Positions 55,151-64,000 of a stretch of 64,000 nt of DNA are shown here, piece by piece. How positions within the stretch are numbered: position 1 is the stretch's first letter; each line of letters begins with the position of its first letter. This stretch comes from Granulosicoccaceae bacterium (GTDB taxonomy: Bacteria > Pseudomonadota > Gammaproteobacteria > Granulosicoccales > Granulosicoccaceae). Under the pieces are notes generated by a model. That model made no database searches, had not been told where the DNA came from, and worked only from the letters and a program-made list of their open reading frames with translations. Position numbers and translations under genes: made by a program. Location: positions 1 to 64,000 of the forward strand of contig JAHDCO010000001.1 in the NCBI GenBank assembly GCA_020629835.1, in the 5' to 3' direction.

Positions 55151-56683
55151 TTAGCTGGCTTTATCAATACGAAGCTGCTGAATCCGGTAGCGTAACTGCC
55201 TATAGGTTAATCCAAGCTGTTCTGCGGCGGCTTTGCGATTCCAACGTGTGTCATTAAGCGCTTGAAGGATGCGGTGGTACTCATCGTCCTGAAATGCTTC
55301 GCCTGGCTTATCACCCTTGCCTGTAGTCGCGTGAGACAATCGCCCTGACTGTGCCACTCCAACGGGTTTAGGCAATTGAATGTCGCTGGTGGTGATGGTG
55401 TTATGGTCCATCATGGTTGATGCGCGTTCTAGTGTGTTCTCCAATTCTCTGACATTGCCCGGAAAATCGTATTGGCATAGTAGCTCGATTGCCTCATCGT
55501 CAATATAGATACGTTTTCCATTTTCGTTGTTTTGAAGTTTAGCCAGAAGGTGAGCCACTAATAACGGGATATCCTCACGCCGATCGCGCAAGCGCGGTGC
55601 GGTTAATGAGATAACGTTTAGTCGATAATACAGATCATGACGAAAGCGGCCCTCATCTACTTCGTCCGCCAGATCTATATGGCTTGCGCTGAGTATTCGG
55701 ACGTTAATCAAGCTCTCTGTACGGCCACCAACTGGGCGTATCGAACGTTCCTGGATAGCTCGAAGAAGTTTAACTTGCATGTGCAAGGGCAGTTCGGCTA
55801 CTTCATCCAGAAATAGAGTTCCATTGTTGGCTTGCATGAACAGTCCATCGTGATCGTGCGTTGCGCCAGTAAAGCTTCCTTTTTTGTGGCCAAACAGTTC
55901 GCTTTCCATGAGATTTGAGGGGATAGCGCCGCAGTTAACCGCCACAAACGGGTGTTGGCTACGCGGGCCGCGCTCATGAATCAGTCGGGCAATCACTTCT
56001 TTTCCTGTGCCCGATTCACCGGTTATCCAGATCGGCGCATTCGTCCTGGATACTTTTGTAATTAATGATTGCAGTTCTTGTATTGAATGGGATTGACCGA
56101 TTAACTGTGTACCGTTGCTCTGTGATGCCTCGAGTGTGTGTGCCTCATCACCTGTCGGTTTGTCTGTCCGTTTGGATAAGCTAGCCAATGATGATGGGGC
56201 CACAAAGGATTCAGATGAAGAACCTGCTATGGCATCTGGGATGGGTTGAGACGTTTGCGATGAATTCTGCCGGGCCATGTGACCGGACGGAGGATTTTTG
56301 GGATCGTTAACCGCTTTGGAAGACAGCGCTACAGCATGGGTGACCAATTGACGTAGCTGGGTGATATCCACCGGCTTTGAGACAAAATCATAAGCGCCGT
56401 TTTTCATGGCGTTAATAGCCGCTTCCATATTGCCGTGAGCCGTTATTACAGCAACGGGTAAGTTCGGCTGAGTCGATTGAATGTACCGTACAAATTCAAC
56501 GCCATTGCCATCAGGCAATCGCATGTCAGTCAGACATAAATCAAACGTGTAGGCCGACAGTAAGTTTCTGGCTTCATCTAAATTGGCGGCCGTATGAAAT
56601 TCAAGCCCCATACGCGATAGGGTGAGAGCGATGAGTTCACGAATATCTGCTTCATCGTCAATAATGAGTGCCGTCGCTGTCAT
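55151..56683 (-). CDS. pilR: Sigma54-dependent response regulator PilR
   Basis: NtrC-family activator of pilin transcription, 510 residues. The receiver domain has phosphoacceptor Asp53 in LCLTDMRLPDG. A long polar linker (about 135-200) leads to the AAA+ domain with GESGTGKEVIARLIH, the sigma54 contact loop GSFTGA (the common variant of GAFTGA) and LFLDEVAELP. The Fis-type HTH is at the C-terminus (WNRKAAAEQLGLTYRQLRYR). Three bases after pilS; the targets are probably the two adjacent pilin promoters. Confidence 0.95.
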   Translation of the reverse strand: MTATALIIDDEADIRELIALTLSRMGLEFHTAANLDEARNLLSAYTFDLCLTDMRLPDGNGVEFVRYIQSTQPNLPVAVITAHGNMEAAINAMKNGAYDFVSKPVDITQLRQLVTHAVALSSKAVNDPKNPPSGHMARQNSSQTSQPIPDAIAGSSSESFVAPSSLASLSKRTDKPTGDEAHTLEASQSNGTQLIGQSHSIQELQSLITKVSRTNAPIWITGESGTGKEVIARLIHERGPRSQHPFVAVNCGAIPSNLMESELFGHKKGSFTGATHDHDGLFMQANNGTLFLDEVAELPLHMQVKLLRAIQERSIRPVGGRTESLINVRILSASHIDLADEVDEGRFRHDLYYRLNVISLTAPRLRDRREDIPLLVAHLLAKLQNNENGKRIYIDDEAIELLCQYDFPGNVRELENTLERASTMMDHNTITTSDIQLPKPVGVAQSGRLSHATTGKGDKPGEAFQDDEYHRILQALNDTRWNRKAAAEQLGLTYRQLRYRIQQLRIDKAS

Positions 56684-56686
56684 TGC

Positions 56687-58297
56687 TTAGGCCGCCATCT
56701 GCTGAGATTGAGACAACACAATACGAAAGTGTGCACCAGTATCTGATTCCACGTAATCCAGTGCCGCTTTGTTTAGCTGACACAGTTCTCTAATGATATA
56801 CAGGCCTAGGCCACAGCCTTCATGGTGAGTGGAATAGAACGGTTCAAAGAGCTTTTGTCGATCAATGTCCGCGATTCCACGACCATCGTCCATGACGTCT
56901 ATGACTGTGCGCATAGGGGAGTCCTGGTAAGCGTTTATCGTGATTACCACATCTTGGCTGCAGTTGTGCAGTAACGCGTTCGAGCAAATGTTCCATAACA
57001 CCTGATCGAAATGATGCGTATCAAAAGTGGCCACCAGGTCGGGTTCTACCAGCACGTTCAAAGACGAACCCTCGCGCAGGCTTTCCGCCGTGAACCGTTC
57101 TTCAAAGTCTTTTAATGTGTGGCTTAAGTCGAAGCAGTCACGACGCACTTTTTGCCGATTGGATAACTGCAGAATATCTTCAATGATGCGGTTAATTCGG
57201 TGGGTGTTGGTGTGCGCAATGCTCAGAAGTTGTTGATCCACAGGGTCAATTTTGTCGGACTCCTGCAACAGTTGTGTGGCGTGAGAAATCGCACTGAGTG
57301 GGTTTCTGATCTCGTGCGCAATGCTCGCGGAGAGTCTTCCCAGTGACGCCATTTTGAGTTGCTGGAATTGTTGACGAATGGCTGAATGATCGTCAATGCG
57401 AATGAGTACGCCACCGGTAGATAACGGCGTGTACTGTGGCAGCACCTCTTGTGAAGAAGAGACCACCGTAAAAGACTGCACACCTGAGTTCGGGTTGCGC
57501 CGCATTGATTCTAGGCTTTCCATGAGTTCGGGGCATAGTCGTCCCAGGTGAATGGGCAGCTCAGTGAACTCTGTGCTGAGTAATAAGCGTGCTGTATCGT
57601 TAATCATGACGACCTGGTTCTGAGCATTGAGCACCAGGACACCAGAATCCAACTCGCGAATGATTTCCTCGTTTAGCGTGGCAATTTCGTTGGCATCTAA
57701 TGCCGCCCGGTTTTTGGTGGGCTCAGTGATTTGTCTCAACATGAGCCGACGCAGCGGAACAGTCATTAGCCAAGCCACGGCAAACAGCAGTACGCCCAGC
57801 AAGGCCGTTTTTTCAAAGTCGGCTGCCCATTGGCCGTACAACAAGCTGGCGAAAAGCTCGGCCGATAGCACGGCGGATGAGGCGATGGCCGCGAACAGCA
57901 AGGCATAGCGAGTGTTAGTTAACTGGCTAAGCAAGGCGATGTTGATCAGTAACAACAGACCCAACCCGCTTTGCACGCCTCCGCTGGCGTAAATCACGCC
58001 AACCAGGCACACGACATCGAAGTAATTTTGCAGATAGAACTGGGTTAGCGCACTAGGCCAGCGTCTGCGCTCCAGATAAATAGCGGCCAAAATGCAAGAG
58101 CAATAGGCGAACAAACAAAACTCGAAGAAGCCGGGAGAGCGCTGGCCTAGCGCTTCCTGGGCCTCCACTAGGTAATAAACAGCGGCCAATGCCAGTACCA
58201 CCACCAGGCGGTAGCTGTTCATAAGACGCAGCACCGGCCAATCCGGCGAATATTGCGCCTTAGGCGGTGTGGTGTTGTTAGAGCGAGAAGCGGCCAT
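56687..58297 (-). CDS. pilS: Sensor histidine kinase PilS
   Basis: Polytopic kinase that responds to pilin level in the membrane and phosphorylates PilR in studied species. 536 residues from the ATG at 58297 with AGGG upstream; a longer frame to 58330 lacks support. Six membrane helices in the first 190 residues, a PAS-like domain (about 210-310), the H box SIAHEIRNP with His328, and a HATPase domain with NALLH, DVMDDGRGI and GCGLGLYI. Confidence 0.94.
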   Translation of the reverse strand: MAASRSNNTTPPKAQYSPDWPVLRLMNSYRLVVVLALAAVYYLVEAQEALGQRSPGFFEFCLFAYCSCILAAIYLERRRWPSALTQFYLQNYFDVVCLVGVIYASGGVQSGLGLLLLINIALLSQLTNTRYALLFAAIASSAVLSAELFASLLYGQWAADFEKTALLGVLLFAVAWLMTVPLRRLMLRQITEPTKNRAALDANEIATLNEEIIRELDSGVLVLNAQNQVVMINDTARLLLSTEFTELPIHLGRLCPELMESLESMRRNPNSGVQSFTVVSSSQEVLPQYTPLSTGGVLIRIDDHSAIRQQFQQLKMASLGRLSASIAHEIRNPLSAISHATQLLQESDKIDPVDQQLLSIAHTNTHRINRIIEDILQLSNRQKVRRDCFDLSHTLKDFEERFTAESLREGSSLNVLVEPDLVATFDTHHFDQVLWNICSNALLHNCSQDVVITINAYQDSPMRTVIDVMDDGRGIADIDRQKLFEPFYSTHHEGCGLGLYIIRELCQLNKAALDYVESDTGAHFRIVLSQSQQMAA

Positions 58298-58407
58298 CAG
58301 GCCCTGACAGGAGCAAGATCTGCTCCCCAACCTCGCGAAATCAGGCTGTCCGGTGCGCCACAGGGCTCATGGAGTGTGAACTATTTCGCAAAAGCGCTAG
58401 CGCCGCG

Positions 58408-59190
58408 TTAAAGCCGCTGCACTGCCGGGTGTTCCGGGTCAGTTTGCGCCAGCACCCGCAAGGTGTCGTTTGCCAGATCGGTTTGCCCCAACGAGCGCTG
58501 AGCCGAAGCCATCAGCGCAAGCGCGTTTGGCACGTGCTTTGAGCCTTTGTAGTGCTCCAGCAGGTAAGTCACCCGGTTAACGCTTGCGACCATAGCGCCC
58601 CGGTTGTAGTAGTACCGGGCGGTAATGAGTTCATGCCGGGCCATTTCGTCGCGCAAATAGGCCATCCGGTCCACAGCATCGGCGGCGTATTCGCTGTTCG
58701 GGAAGCGTCGAACCAGGGTATCGAAATCCACATAGGCGGCGCGCAGCCAATTCTGATCAACATAGGCCAGTTGCCGAGGGAAGAATCGCTCCATCGGAGA
58801 ACCACCGCGGCTGAAATTGGACAGCGCTTTCATGTAAATGGCGTAATCCACTGATTCATCACGTGGATACAATTTGATGTAGCGATCGGCCGCTGATATG
58901 GCGTTGTCGTATTCGTCCTGCTTGTAATAGGCGTACGTGACTTCCAGCTGGGCCTTCTGAGTGTAATTTCCGAACGGGAATTGCGCACCCAAAGACTCGA
59001 ACACATCGATCGCAGTGAGGTAATCGCCGCGCGTCAAAGCGCGTTTAGCGATGTCGTACAACCCTTCAGGGGTGTTCGACGGAGAACCCGGCCCACTGTT
59101 ATTGGTGGCGCAGGCGCCAAGGCCAAGAGATACGGCCACAACCGTAATTAAGGCGGCTTGGCGTATCGATGAGTAGTTAGCACGTATCAT
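58408..59190 (-). CDS. bamD: BamD, outer-membrane protein assembly lipoprotein
   Basis: Essential lipoprotein of the BAM complex. 260 residues from the ATG at 59190; the signal ends in lipobox LGLGAC. TPR repeats follow: ALTRGDYLTAIDVFESLGAQ, QLEVTYAYYKQDEYDNAISA, then a BamD-typical MKALSNFSRGG segment and FDTLVRRFPNSEYAADAVDR. The open frame extends to 59367 but that region is antisense to rluD. Only six bases separate its start from the divergent rluD start. The 110-base gap to pilS has no feature I can name. Confidence 0.95.
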   Translation of the reverse strand: MIRANYSSIRQAALITVVAVSLGLGACATNNSGPGSPSNTPEGLYDIAKRALTRGDYLTAIDVFESLGAQFPFGNYTQKAQLEVTYAYYKQDEYDNAISAADRYIKLYPRDESVDYAIYMKALSNFSRGGSPMERFFPRQLAYVDQNWLRAAYVDFDTLVRRFPNSEYAADAVDRMAYLRDEMARHELITARYYYNRGAMVASVNRVTYLLEHYKGSKHVPNALALMASAQRSLGQTDLANDTLRVLAQTDPEHPAVQRL

Positions 59191-59196
59191 AGCTGT

Positions 59197-60222
59197 ATGA
59201 GTATAGCGAATGATCCGCAACAGCCAGATGACCTTTGCGCCACAGTACCGGACGACTGGGCGGGTCAGCGCCTTGACGCGGCTCTCGCTCACTGTTTTTC
59301 CCAGTTCTCGCGTTCCCGGTTGTCCAGTTGGTTGAAAGCTGGCTACGTCGAAGTTAATGGGCAGCACAGGCCGGGTAAATCTAAAGTGATTGGCGGGGAG
59401 AAGCTGCTGATCGCCTTGCCTTCGGAGGTGCTCAGAAGCACGTTTGAGGAGAGCATGGCCTCAGGTGAATTGGCCATTGATGCAGAGGAAGTGCCGCTGG
59501 ATATCGTGCACCGCGATGAAGCCTGCTTTGTTCTGAATAAACAGGCTGATCTGGTTATGCACCCCGCCCCGGGCAACCGCCACGGTACGGTCATGAATGG
59601 GCTCTTGTATGTGGATCCAGGTTTGGCTTCGGTACCTCGAGCCGGTGTAGTGCATCGTTTGGATAAAGACACAACCGGGCTCTGTGTTATTGCTCGTAGC
59701 CTGGAAGCTCATACCCATCTCGTTCGGCAACTGCAGGCCCGCACGGTATCGCGGGTGTATTACGCGGTGGTGGCAGGCGACCCGCCGCAGGAGGAAAGTG
59801 TGGATGAGCCCATTGGCCGGCACCCTAAAAATCGGCAGCGCATGGCGGTGGTGCCGCAAGGCAAGCGAGCGGTCACGCATTTTTCCGTATTGGAGCGTTT
59901 CCCCAGCTGCGCCCTGGTGCGCGTGAAACTGGAAACAGGTCGCACACATCAGATACGTGTACACATGACGCACTTGGGTTTTCCATTAATTGGTGACCCG
60001 GTGTATCAACACGGTCGCACGCTTCAGCGGCTTCCCGAACCGGTGCGTGATATCACCGATCGATTCAAGCGTCAGGCGTTGCACGCACATTCGTTGGGCT
60101 TTTTACACCCTAGCACCAACCAACCGGTGAATTTCGAAGCTGAGCTACCCGACGATATGCAACAACTGGTGAGCCAGCTGCAAACGCTGGTAGATGGTCC
60201 AGGCGCGAACGAGTATCTATAA
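59197..60222 (+). CDS. rluD: 23S rRNA pseudouridine synthase RluD
   Basis: Makes pseudouridines 1911, 1915 and 1917 in helix 69 of 23S rRNA. 341 residues: an S4 RNA-binding domain (about 20-80) and the RluA-type catalytic domain with HRLDKDTTG, catalytic Asp156, plus ETGRTHQIRVHM. Adjacent bamD, pgeF and clpB is the conserved gammaproteobacterial order. Confidence 0.95.
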   Translation: MSIANDPQQPDDLCATVPDDWAGQRLDAALAHCFSQFSRSRLSSWLKAGYVEVNGQHRPGKSKVIGGEKLLIALPSEVLRSTFEESMASGELAIDAEEVPLDIVHRDEACFVLNKQADLVMHPAPGNRHGTVMNGLLYVDPGLASVPRAGVVHRLDKDTTGLCVIARSLEAHTHLVRQLQARTVSRVYYAVVAGDPPQEESVDEPIGRHPKNRQRMAVVPQGKRAVTHFSVLERFPSCALVRVKLETGRTHQIRVHMTHLGFPLIGDPVYQHGRTLQRLPEPVRDITDRFKRQALHAHSLGFLHPSTNQPVNFEAELPDDMQQLVSQLQTLVDGPGANEYL

Positions 60223-60224
60223 CC

Positions 60225-61115
60225 ATGGGGAAACATGAACCGCAATTGATATACGCAAACTGGCAGGCACCCAGGCACGTGCACGCCTTTAATACGACTC
60301 GCGTCGGTGGCGCGAGTGAAGCACCTTTCAATAGTTTAAACCTCGGCTTGCATGTAAACGATAACCCGAGCCACGTGCGCAAGAATAGGCAACGTGTTGC
60401 GCAAGCCGCTGAGTTACCCGCAGAACCACACTGGATGAATCAAGTGCATGGCTGCCATGTTTTAGAGGTAGACGGCTTAACAAACAGTTCCATCAGTCCT
60501 GTCGACTCGGAGCAAAATAATCCCGCAACCGCCGGTACATACAGTACAGCGAGTGGCGACGTGCTGGATGCAACCGCTGACGTTAAGAATGCACCGCATA
60601 CCGCTATTGAAGCGGATGCAGCGTTTACTCAATCTAATAATGAGGTCTTGTGTGTGGTGACCGCTGACTGCTTACCGGTAGCCATCACTAATGAAGCTGG
60701 CACGAAGCTGGCTGTCGCTCATGCGGGTTGGAAAGGTTTAGCTAACGGAGTACTTGAGGCGTCGTTGGCCCATTTTAAAGAACAGGAAACATTGCACGTA
60801 TGGCTGGGCCCCGCCATTGGCCCGGAGAAATTTGAAGTGGGTGATGAGGTGAAGCACGCGTTTGTGGATAAGGATCAACAGCAAAACAAGTATTTTCTGC
60901 CGCACCCAACGGAGGCCACCAAACACTACGCAAACCTGTATGGACTGGCGACTCGAGTGATTGAACGTACGGTGGAAGGGGTTGGAACCATCGCTCACAT
61001 CACTGGCGCACAGTGGTGTACCTATACAGACCACACGCGCTTTTACTCTTATCGTCGCGACGGGCAAGCCAGTGGTCGAATGGCCCTCATTGCTTGGCTA
61101 TCAGGTCACGAATAG
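60225..61115 (+). CDS. pgeF: PgeF (YfiH/DUF152), peptidoglycan editing laccase-domain protein
   Basis: Laccase-domain protein; E. coli PgeF corrects UDP-MurNAc-L-Ser made by MurC errors. 296 residues, against about 243 in E. coli. Copper/zinc-site motifs are present: VTADCLPVAITN, AVAHAGWKGLANGV, GPAIGPEKFEVG and GAQWCTYTD. The extra length is mainly a polar insertion at about residues 84-130, rich in Ser/Asn/Thr/Asp, just before the catalytic core motif AFTQS. Starts two bases after the rluD stop. Confidence 0.94.
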   Translation: MGKHEPQLIYANWQAPRHVHAFNTTRVGGASEAPFNSLNLGLHVNDNPSHVRKNRQRVAQAAELPAEPHWMNQVHGCHVLEVDGLTNSSISPVDSEQNNPATAGTYSTASGDVLDATADVKNAPHTAIEADAAFTQSNNEVLCVVTADCLPVAITNEAGTKLAVAHAGWKGLANGVLEASLAHFKEQETLHVWLGPAIGPEKFEVGDEVKHAFVDKDQQQNKYFLPHPTEATKHYANLYGLATRVIERTVEGVGTIAHITGAQWCTYTDHTRFYSYRRDGQASGRMALIAWLSGHE

Positions 61116-61203
61116 CGCGTACTGAAACACTTGAATTGACTGAAGTCAGCATTACTTTTTTGCCATTCAATTTGAGTTATACCCATCGCAGGGGTGCGAA
61201 ATT

Positions 61204-63816
61204 ATGAGAATGGACAAACTTACCAGCAAGTTTCAGCTGGCATTGCAAGACGCGCAGTCGATGGCGGTTGGGCGCGACCATCAATTTATTGAGCCTGCGC
61301 ATTTATTACTGGCCTTCCTGGACCAGGATGGCAGTGGGGTGCGCCCGTTACTGGCCCAGTCCGGTGTGAACGTGAACGGACTGCGCAATGGTTTATCGCA
61401 GCAACTTGATTCCATGGCATCTGTGCAGGGCAGTGGTGGCCAGTTGCATGTGTCTAACCGATTAAATCAGCTGTTAAACCTAACCGACAAGTTGTCACAA
61501 AAACGAGGAGATCAGTACATCTCTTCGGAGCTGTTTGTGTTGGCGTTGTTGGATGATAAAAAAGACCCCACCGCTAAGCTGTTGATCGAGCATGGGGCGA
61601 ATCTTGCCGCCATTGAAAAAACCATCACCGATGTGCACGGTGATGACCCCATCAATGATCCAAATGCAGAAGATCAGCGCCAGGCATTAGAAAAGTACAC
61701 CATCGATTTAACCGAACGCGCTGAGCAGGGGAAAATTGATCCGGTAATTGGTCGCGACGATGAGATTCGTCGTGCCATACAAGTGCTGCAACGCCGCACA
61801 AAAAACAATCCCGTCATTATTGGCGAGCCAGGTGTAGGTAAAACCGCTATCGTTGAAGGGTTGGCACAACGTATTGTGGACGGCGAAGTACCCGAAGGCG
61901 TACGCAATAAACGCGTGCTGTCTTTAGATATGGGTGCCCTGATCGCGGGCGCAAAATTTCGTGGTGAATTTGAAGAGCGTTTAAAAGCGGTATTAAACGA
62001 TTTGTCCAAGCAGGAAGGTCAGATCATTTTGTTCATCGATGAAATTCATACCATGGTGGGTGCGGGAAAAGCTGAAGGTGCTATGGATGCAGGCAATATG
62101 TTAAAGCCTGCGTTAGCACGTGGCGAATTACATTGTATTGGTGCAACCACACTGGATGAGTATCGCCAGTACGTGGAAAAAGATGCTGCCCTCGAACGAC
62201 GCTTTCAAAAGATCATCGTGGATGAACCTTCCGTGGAACACACCATTGCTATTCTGCGTGGGCTGAAAGAACGGTATGAAGTACATCATGGTGTGGAGAT
62301 TACTGACCCCGCCATCGTGGCGGCAGCCACCTTATCGAATCGTTATATCAGCGACCGGCAGTTGCCTGATAAAGCCATTGATTTGATCGATGAAGCGGCA
62401 TCGCACATTCGTATGGAAATCGATTCCAAACCCGAAGAGCTGGACAAATTAGAACGTCGCATTATTCAGTTAAAAATTGAACGCGAAGCCCTTGCCAAAG
62501 AAACCGACGAAGCGTCAAAGCGTCGATTGGCAGACTTGGACGACAGCATCAGTTCGGTTGAAAAAGAGTACGCCGATTTAGAAGAAATCTGGTTGGCTGA
62601 AAAAGCATCGGTTCAAGGTGCAACATCAGTTAAGGAAGAGCTTGAACGTGTGCGTTTGGAATACGAGACCGCCCGCCGAGCCGGTGATTTGGCCAGAATG
62701 TCAGAACTGCAGTACGGGAAAATTCCGGCGTTGGAAAAGCAACTGGCGGACGCCTTGGAACACGCCGATCAATCGGATATGCAGTTACTTCGAAATAACG
62801 TCACCAGTGAAGAGATTGCGGATGTGGTGTCTAAATGGACTGGCATACCGGTCAGCAAGATGATGGAAGGCGAGCGCGATAAGTTATTGCGCATGGAAGA
62901 CGAGTTATCACAACGTGTCATTGGTCAAGCTGAAGCGGTGGAAGCGGTCTCGGATGCGGTGCGGCGTTCGCGCGCTGGACTCAGCGACCCTAATCGTCCG
63001 ATTGGTTCTTTTTTATTCCTGGGCCCAACCGGTGTGGGTAAAACCGAACTGACCAAGACGCTAGCGAATTTCCTGTTCGATGATGAAGACGCTTTAGTTA
63101 GGGTGGACATGTCTGAATTCATGGAAAAACATTCGGTTGCGCGTTTGATTGGTGCACCTCCAGGGTATGTCGGGTACGAAGAGGGTGGCTATCTGACTGA
63201 AGCGATTCGCCGCAAACCGTATTCTGTCATCCTGTTGGATGAAGTGGAAAAGGCACATGCGGATGTATTCAATATTTTGTTGCAAGTGCTGGATGACGGT
63301 CGCTTAACCGATGGACAGGGTCGTACGGTAGATTTTCGTAATGCAGTCATTGTTATGACCTCAAACTTAGGTAGCCACGTGATTCAAGAGATGTCGGGCG
63401 CTGAGCAGTATGAGGACATGAAAGATGCCGTCATGACGATTGTCGGTACGCATTTTCGACCTGAGTTCATTAACCGAATCGATGAGTCGGTTGTGTTCCG
63501 ACCGCTGGCGGCCGAGCACATTCGATTGATATGCGGCATTCAGATGAAGCGGTTAGCCAACCGATTGGCTGCTCGTAATGTGGAGCTCGTGGTTAGTGAC
63601 GCTGCGCTGGACAAGATTGGCCAGGCAGGGTTTGATCCGGTATATGGCGCACGGCCTTTAAAGCGTGCTATCCAGCAAGAAGTTGAAAACCCGTTAGCTC
63701 AACATTTGCTGGCAGGGGATTTTTTACCTGGCAGTACAGTTTATGTAACGGTGCAGGGTACGGGCTTACATTTCAGTACCGAAGCCCAAGCCGATGCCAG
63801 CGTAGCGATTCATTAA
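61204..63816 (+). CDS. clpB: ClpB disaggregase
   Basis: Hexameric AAA+ chaperone that rescues aggregated proteins with DnaK. 870 residues. N-terminal Clp-N repeats; first AAA+ with Walker A GEPGVGKT (207-214); coiled-coil middle domain about 410-530; second AAA+ with GPTGVGKT (607-614); and a C-terminal 15-residue extension. The start [14 protein letters not shown] matches E. coli (MRLDRLTNKFQLAL). A heat-shock sigma32 site is expected in 61116-61203; CTTGAAT is near 61129 but no proper -10 partner is visible. Confidence 0.97.
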   Translation: MRMDKLTSKFQLALQDAQSMAVGRDHQFIEPAHLLLAFLDQDGSGVRPLLAQSGVNVNGLRNGLSQQLDSMASVQGSGGQLHVSNRLNQLLNLTDKLSQKRGDQYISSELFVLALLDDKKDPTAKLLIEHGANLAAIEKTITDVHGDDPINDPNAEDQRQALEKYTIDLTERAEQGKIDPVIGRDDEIRRAIQVLQRRTKNNPVIIGEPGVGKTAIVEGLAQRIVDGEVPEGVRNKRVLSLDMGALIAGAKFRGEFEERLKAVLNDLSKQEGQIILFIDEIHTMVGAGKAEGAMDAGNMLKPALARGELHCIGATTLDEYRQYVEKDAALERRFQKIIVDEPSVEHTIAILRGLKERYEVHHGVEITDPAIVAAATLSNRYISDRQLPDKAIDLIDEAASHIRMEIDSKPEELDKLERRIIQLKIEREALAKETDEASKRRLADLDDSISSVEKEYADLEEIWLAEKASVQGATSVKEELERVRLEYETARRAGDLARMSELQYGKIPALEKQLADALEHADQSDMQLLRNNVTSEEIADVVSKWTGIPVSKMMEGERDKLLRMEDELSQRVIGQAEAVEAVSDAVRRSRAGLSDPNRPIGSFLFLGPTGVGKTELTKTLANFLFDDEDALVRVDMSEFMEKHSVARLIGAPPGYVGYEEGGYLTEAIRRKPYSVILLDEVEKAHADVFNILLQVLDDGRLTDGQGRTVDFRNAVIVMTSNLGSHVIQEMSGAEQYEDMKDAVMTIVGTHFRPEFINRIDESVVFRPLAAEHIRLICGIQMKRLANRLAARNVELVVSDAALDKIGQAGFDPVYGARPLKRAIQQEVENPLAQHLLAGDFLPGSTVYVTVQGTGLHFSTEAQADASVAIH

Positions 63817-63825
63817 AACCTGTGA

Positions 63826-64000
63826 CTAGGACGGCGGCCAGGGACCGGCCGCCGCTACCGGGATCTGCACGACTATCGCGGTAATGTTGTCCGTGCCACC
63901 CCGACGTAACGCCAGTGACATCATCGCTTCCACAGCGTCGTCAGGCCCACTGCTGATACAACGGGCTTTGAGCTCGTCATGACTTACGTCTTTAAACAAG
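63826..64000 (-). CDS. PP2C-family serine/threonine phosphatase, C-terminal end
   Basis: Only the last 57 residues are in the window; the gene continues past the right edge. The visible part reads DVSHDELKARCISSGPDDAV, then ALRRGGTDNITAIVVQIPV, which contains the GGxDNIT motif (last metal-binding Asp) that ends the catalytic domain of bacterial PP2C phosphatases. A nine-residue Pro/Ala tail follows. Convergent with clpB, nine bases between stop codons. Confidence 0.85.
   Translation of the reverse strand, partial: LFKDVSHDELKARCISSGPDDAVEAMMSLALRRGGTDNITAIVVQIPVAAAGPWPPS
63832..63854. terminator. GC-rich hairpin at the clpB/PP2C convergent junction
   Basis: An 8-bp stem (CGGCGGCC with GGCCGCCG) around a 7-base loop, 15 bases past the clpB stop. 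It lies within the last codons of the convergent phosphatase gene. No T tract, so a terminator role is tentative. Confidence 0.3.

Noticed and set aside
59461-59973. 170-codon open frame on the minus strand
   Set aside because: Antisense to rluD; no domain or ribosome-binding site.
61125-61160. Heat-shock sigma32 promoter for clpB
   Set aside because: CTTGAAT resembles the -35 but no CCCCAT-like -10 occurs at the proper distance.

Overview
The window is a contiguous chromosomal segment of a gammaproteobacterium with roughly 50% GC, coding almost without gaps. No phage, IS element, CRISPR array or tRNA was seen. Gene order follows the pseudomonad/marine-gammaproteobacterial backbone: mla-murA-hisG, algW-nif3-petABC-sspAB, lpoA/rsmI-rnpB, dcw-lpxC-dciA-secA-argJ, pilDCBA, pilRS-bamD-rluD-pgeF-clpB. 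MurE carries the DNPR motif of the meso-diaminopimelate-adding enzyme, which fits a Gram-negative cell. The genus cannot be fixed from the sequence.

Positions 1-7049 hold the outer-membrane lipid transport system Mla. mlaA runs off the left edge with an acidic Leu-Asp-Glu repeat tail and is divergent from mlaFEDCB. murA, a short-form hisG and a DAHP synthase follow. Positions 7195-12913 are the least conventional part: a HAMP-only membrane protein next to a secreted TPR-plus-reprolysin metalloprotease, convergent with a DUF1919 gene that lies downstream of an AlgW/DegS site-1 protease, then a Nif3-like gene. Positions 13104-16924 encode the cytochrome bc1 complex (petABC) and the stringent starvation proteins SspA and SspB. 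On the minus strand, 16959-21906 is an lpoA operon with two uncharacterised genes (587 aa, and a 239 aa DUF3726-like protein) lodged between lpoA and yraN.

Positions 21929-41815 carry rsmI, the RNase P RNA and a complete division/cell-wall cluster from mraZ to ftsZ plus lpxC. A readable sigma70 promoter overlaps four 10-bp-spaced MraZ boxes in front of mraZ. The genes mostly overlap by 1-8 bases. murG contains an AT-rich block of about 650 bp unlike its flanks. dciA, an M23 peptidase, secA, argJ and mutT follow, then minus-strand coaE and uppP.

Positions 49358-58297 form the type IV pilus locus on the minus strand: pilS, pilR, two pilin genes, pilB, pilC, pilD. Each pilin gene is a complete duplicated transcription unit with a sigma54 promoter, a PilR-like TGTCAC/GTGACA array exactly 101 bp upstream of it, a 5' leader hairpin and its own terminator. 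The window closes with bamD (-), rluD, pgeF and clpB (+), and the 3' end of a PP2C phosphatase (-).
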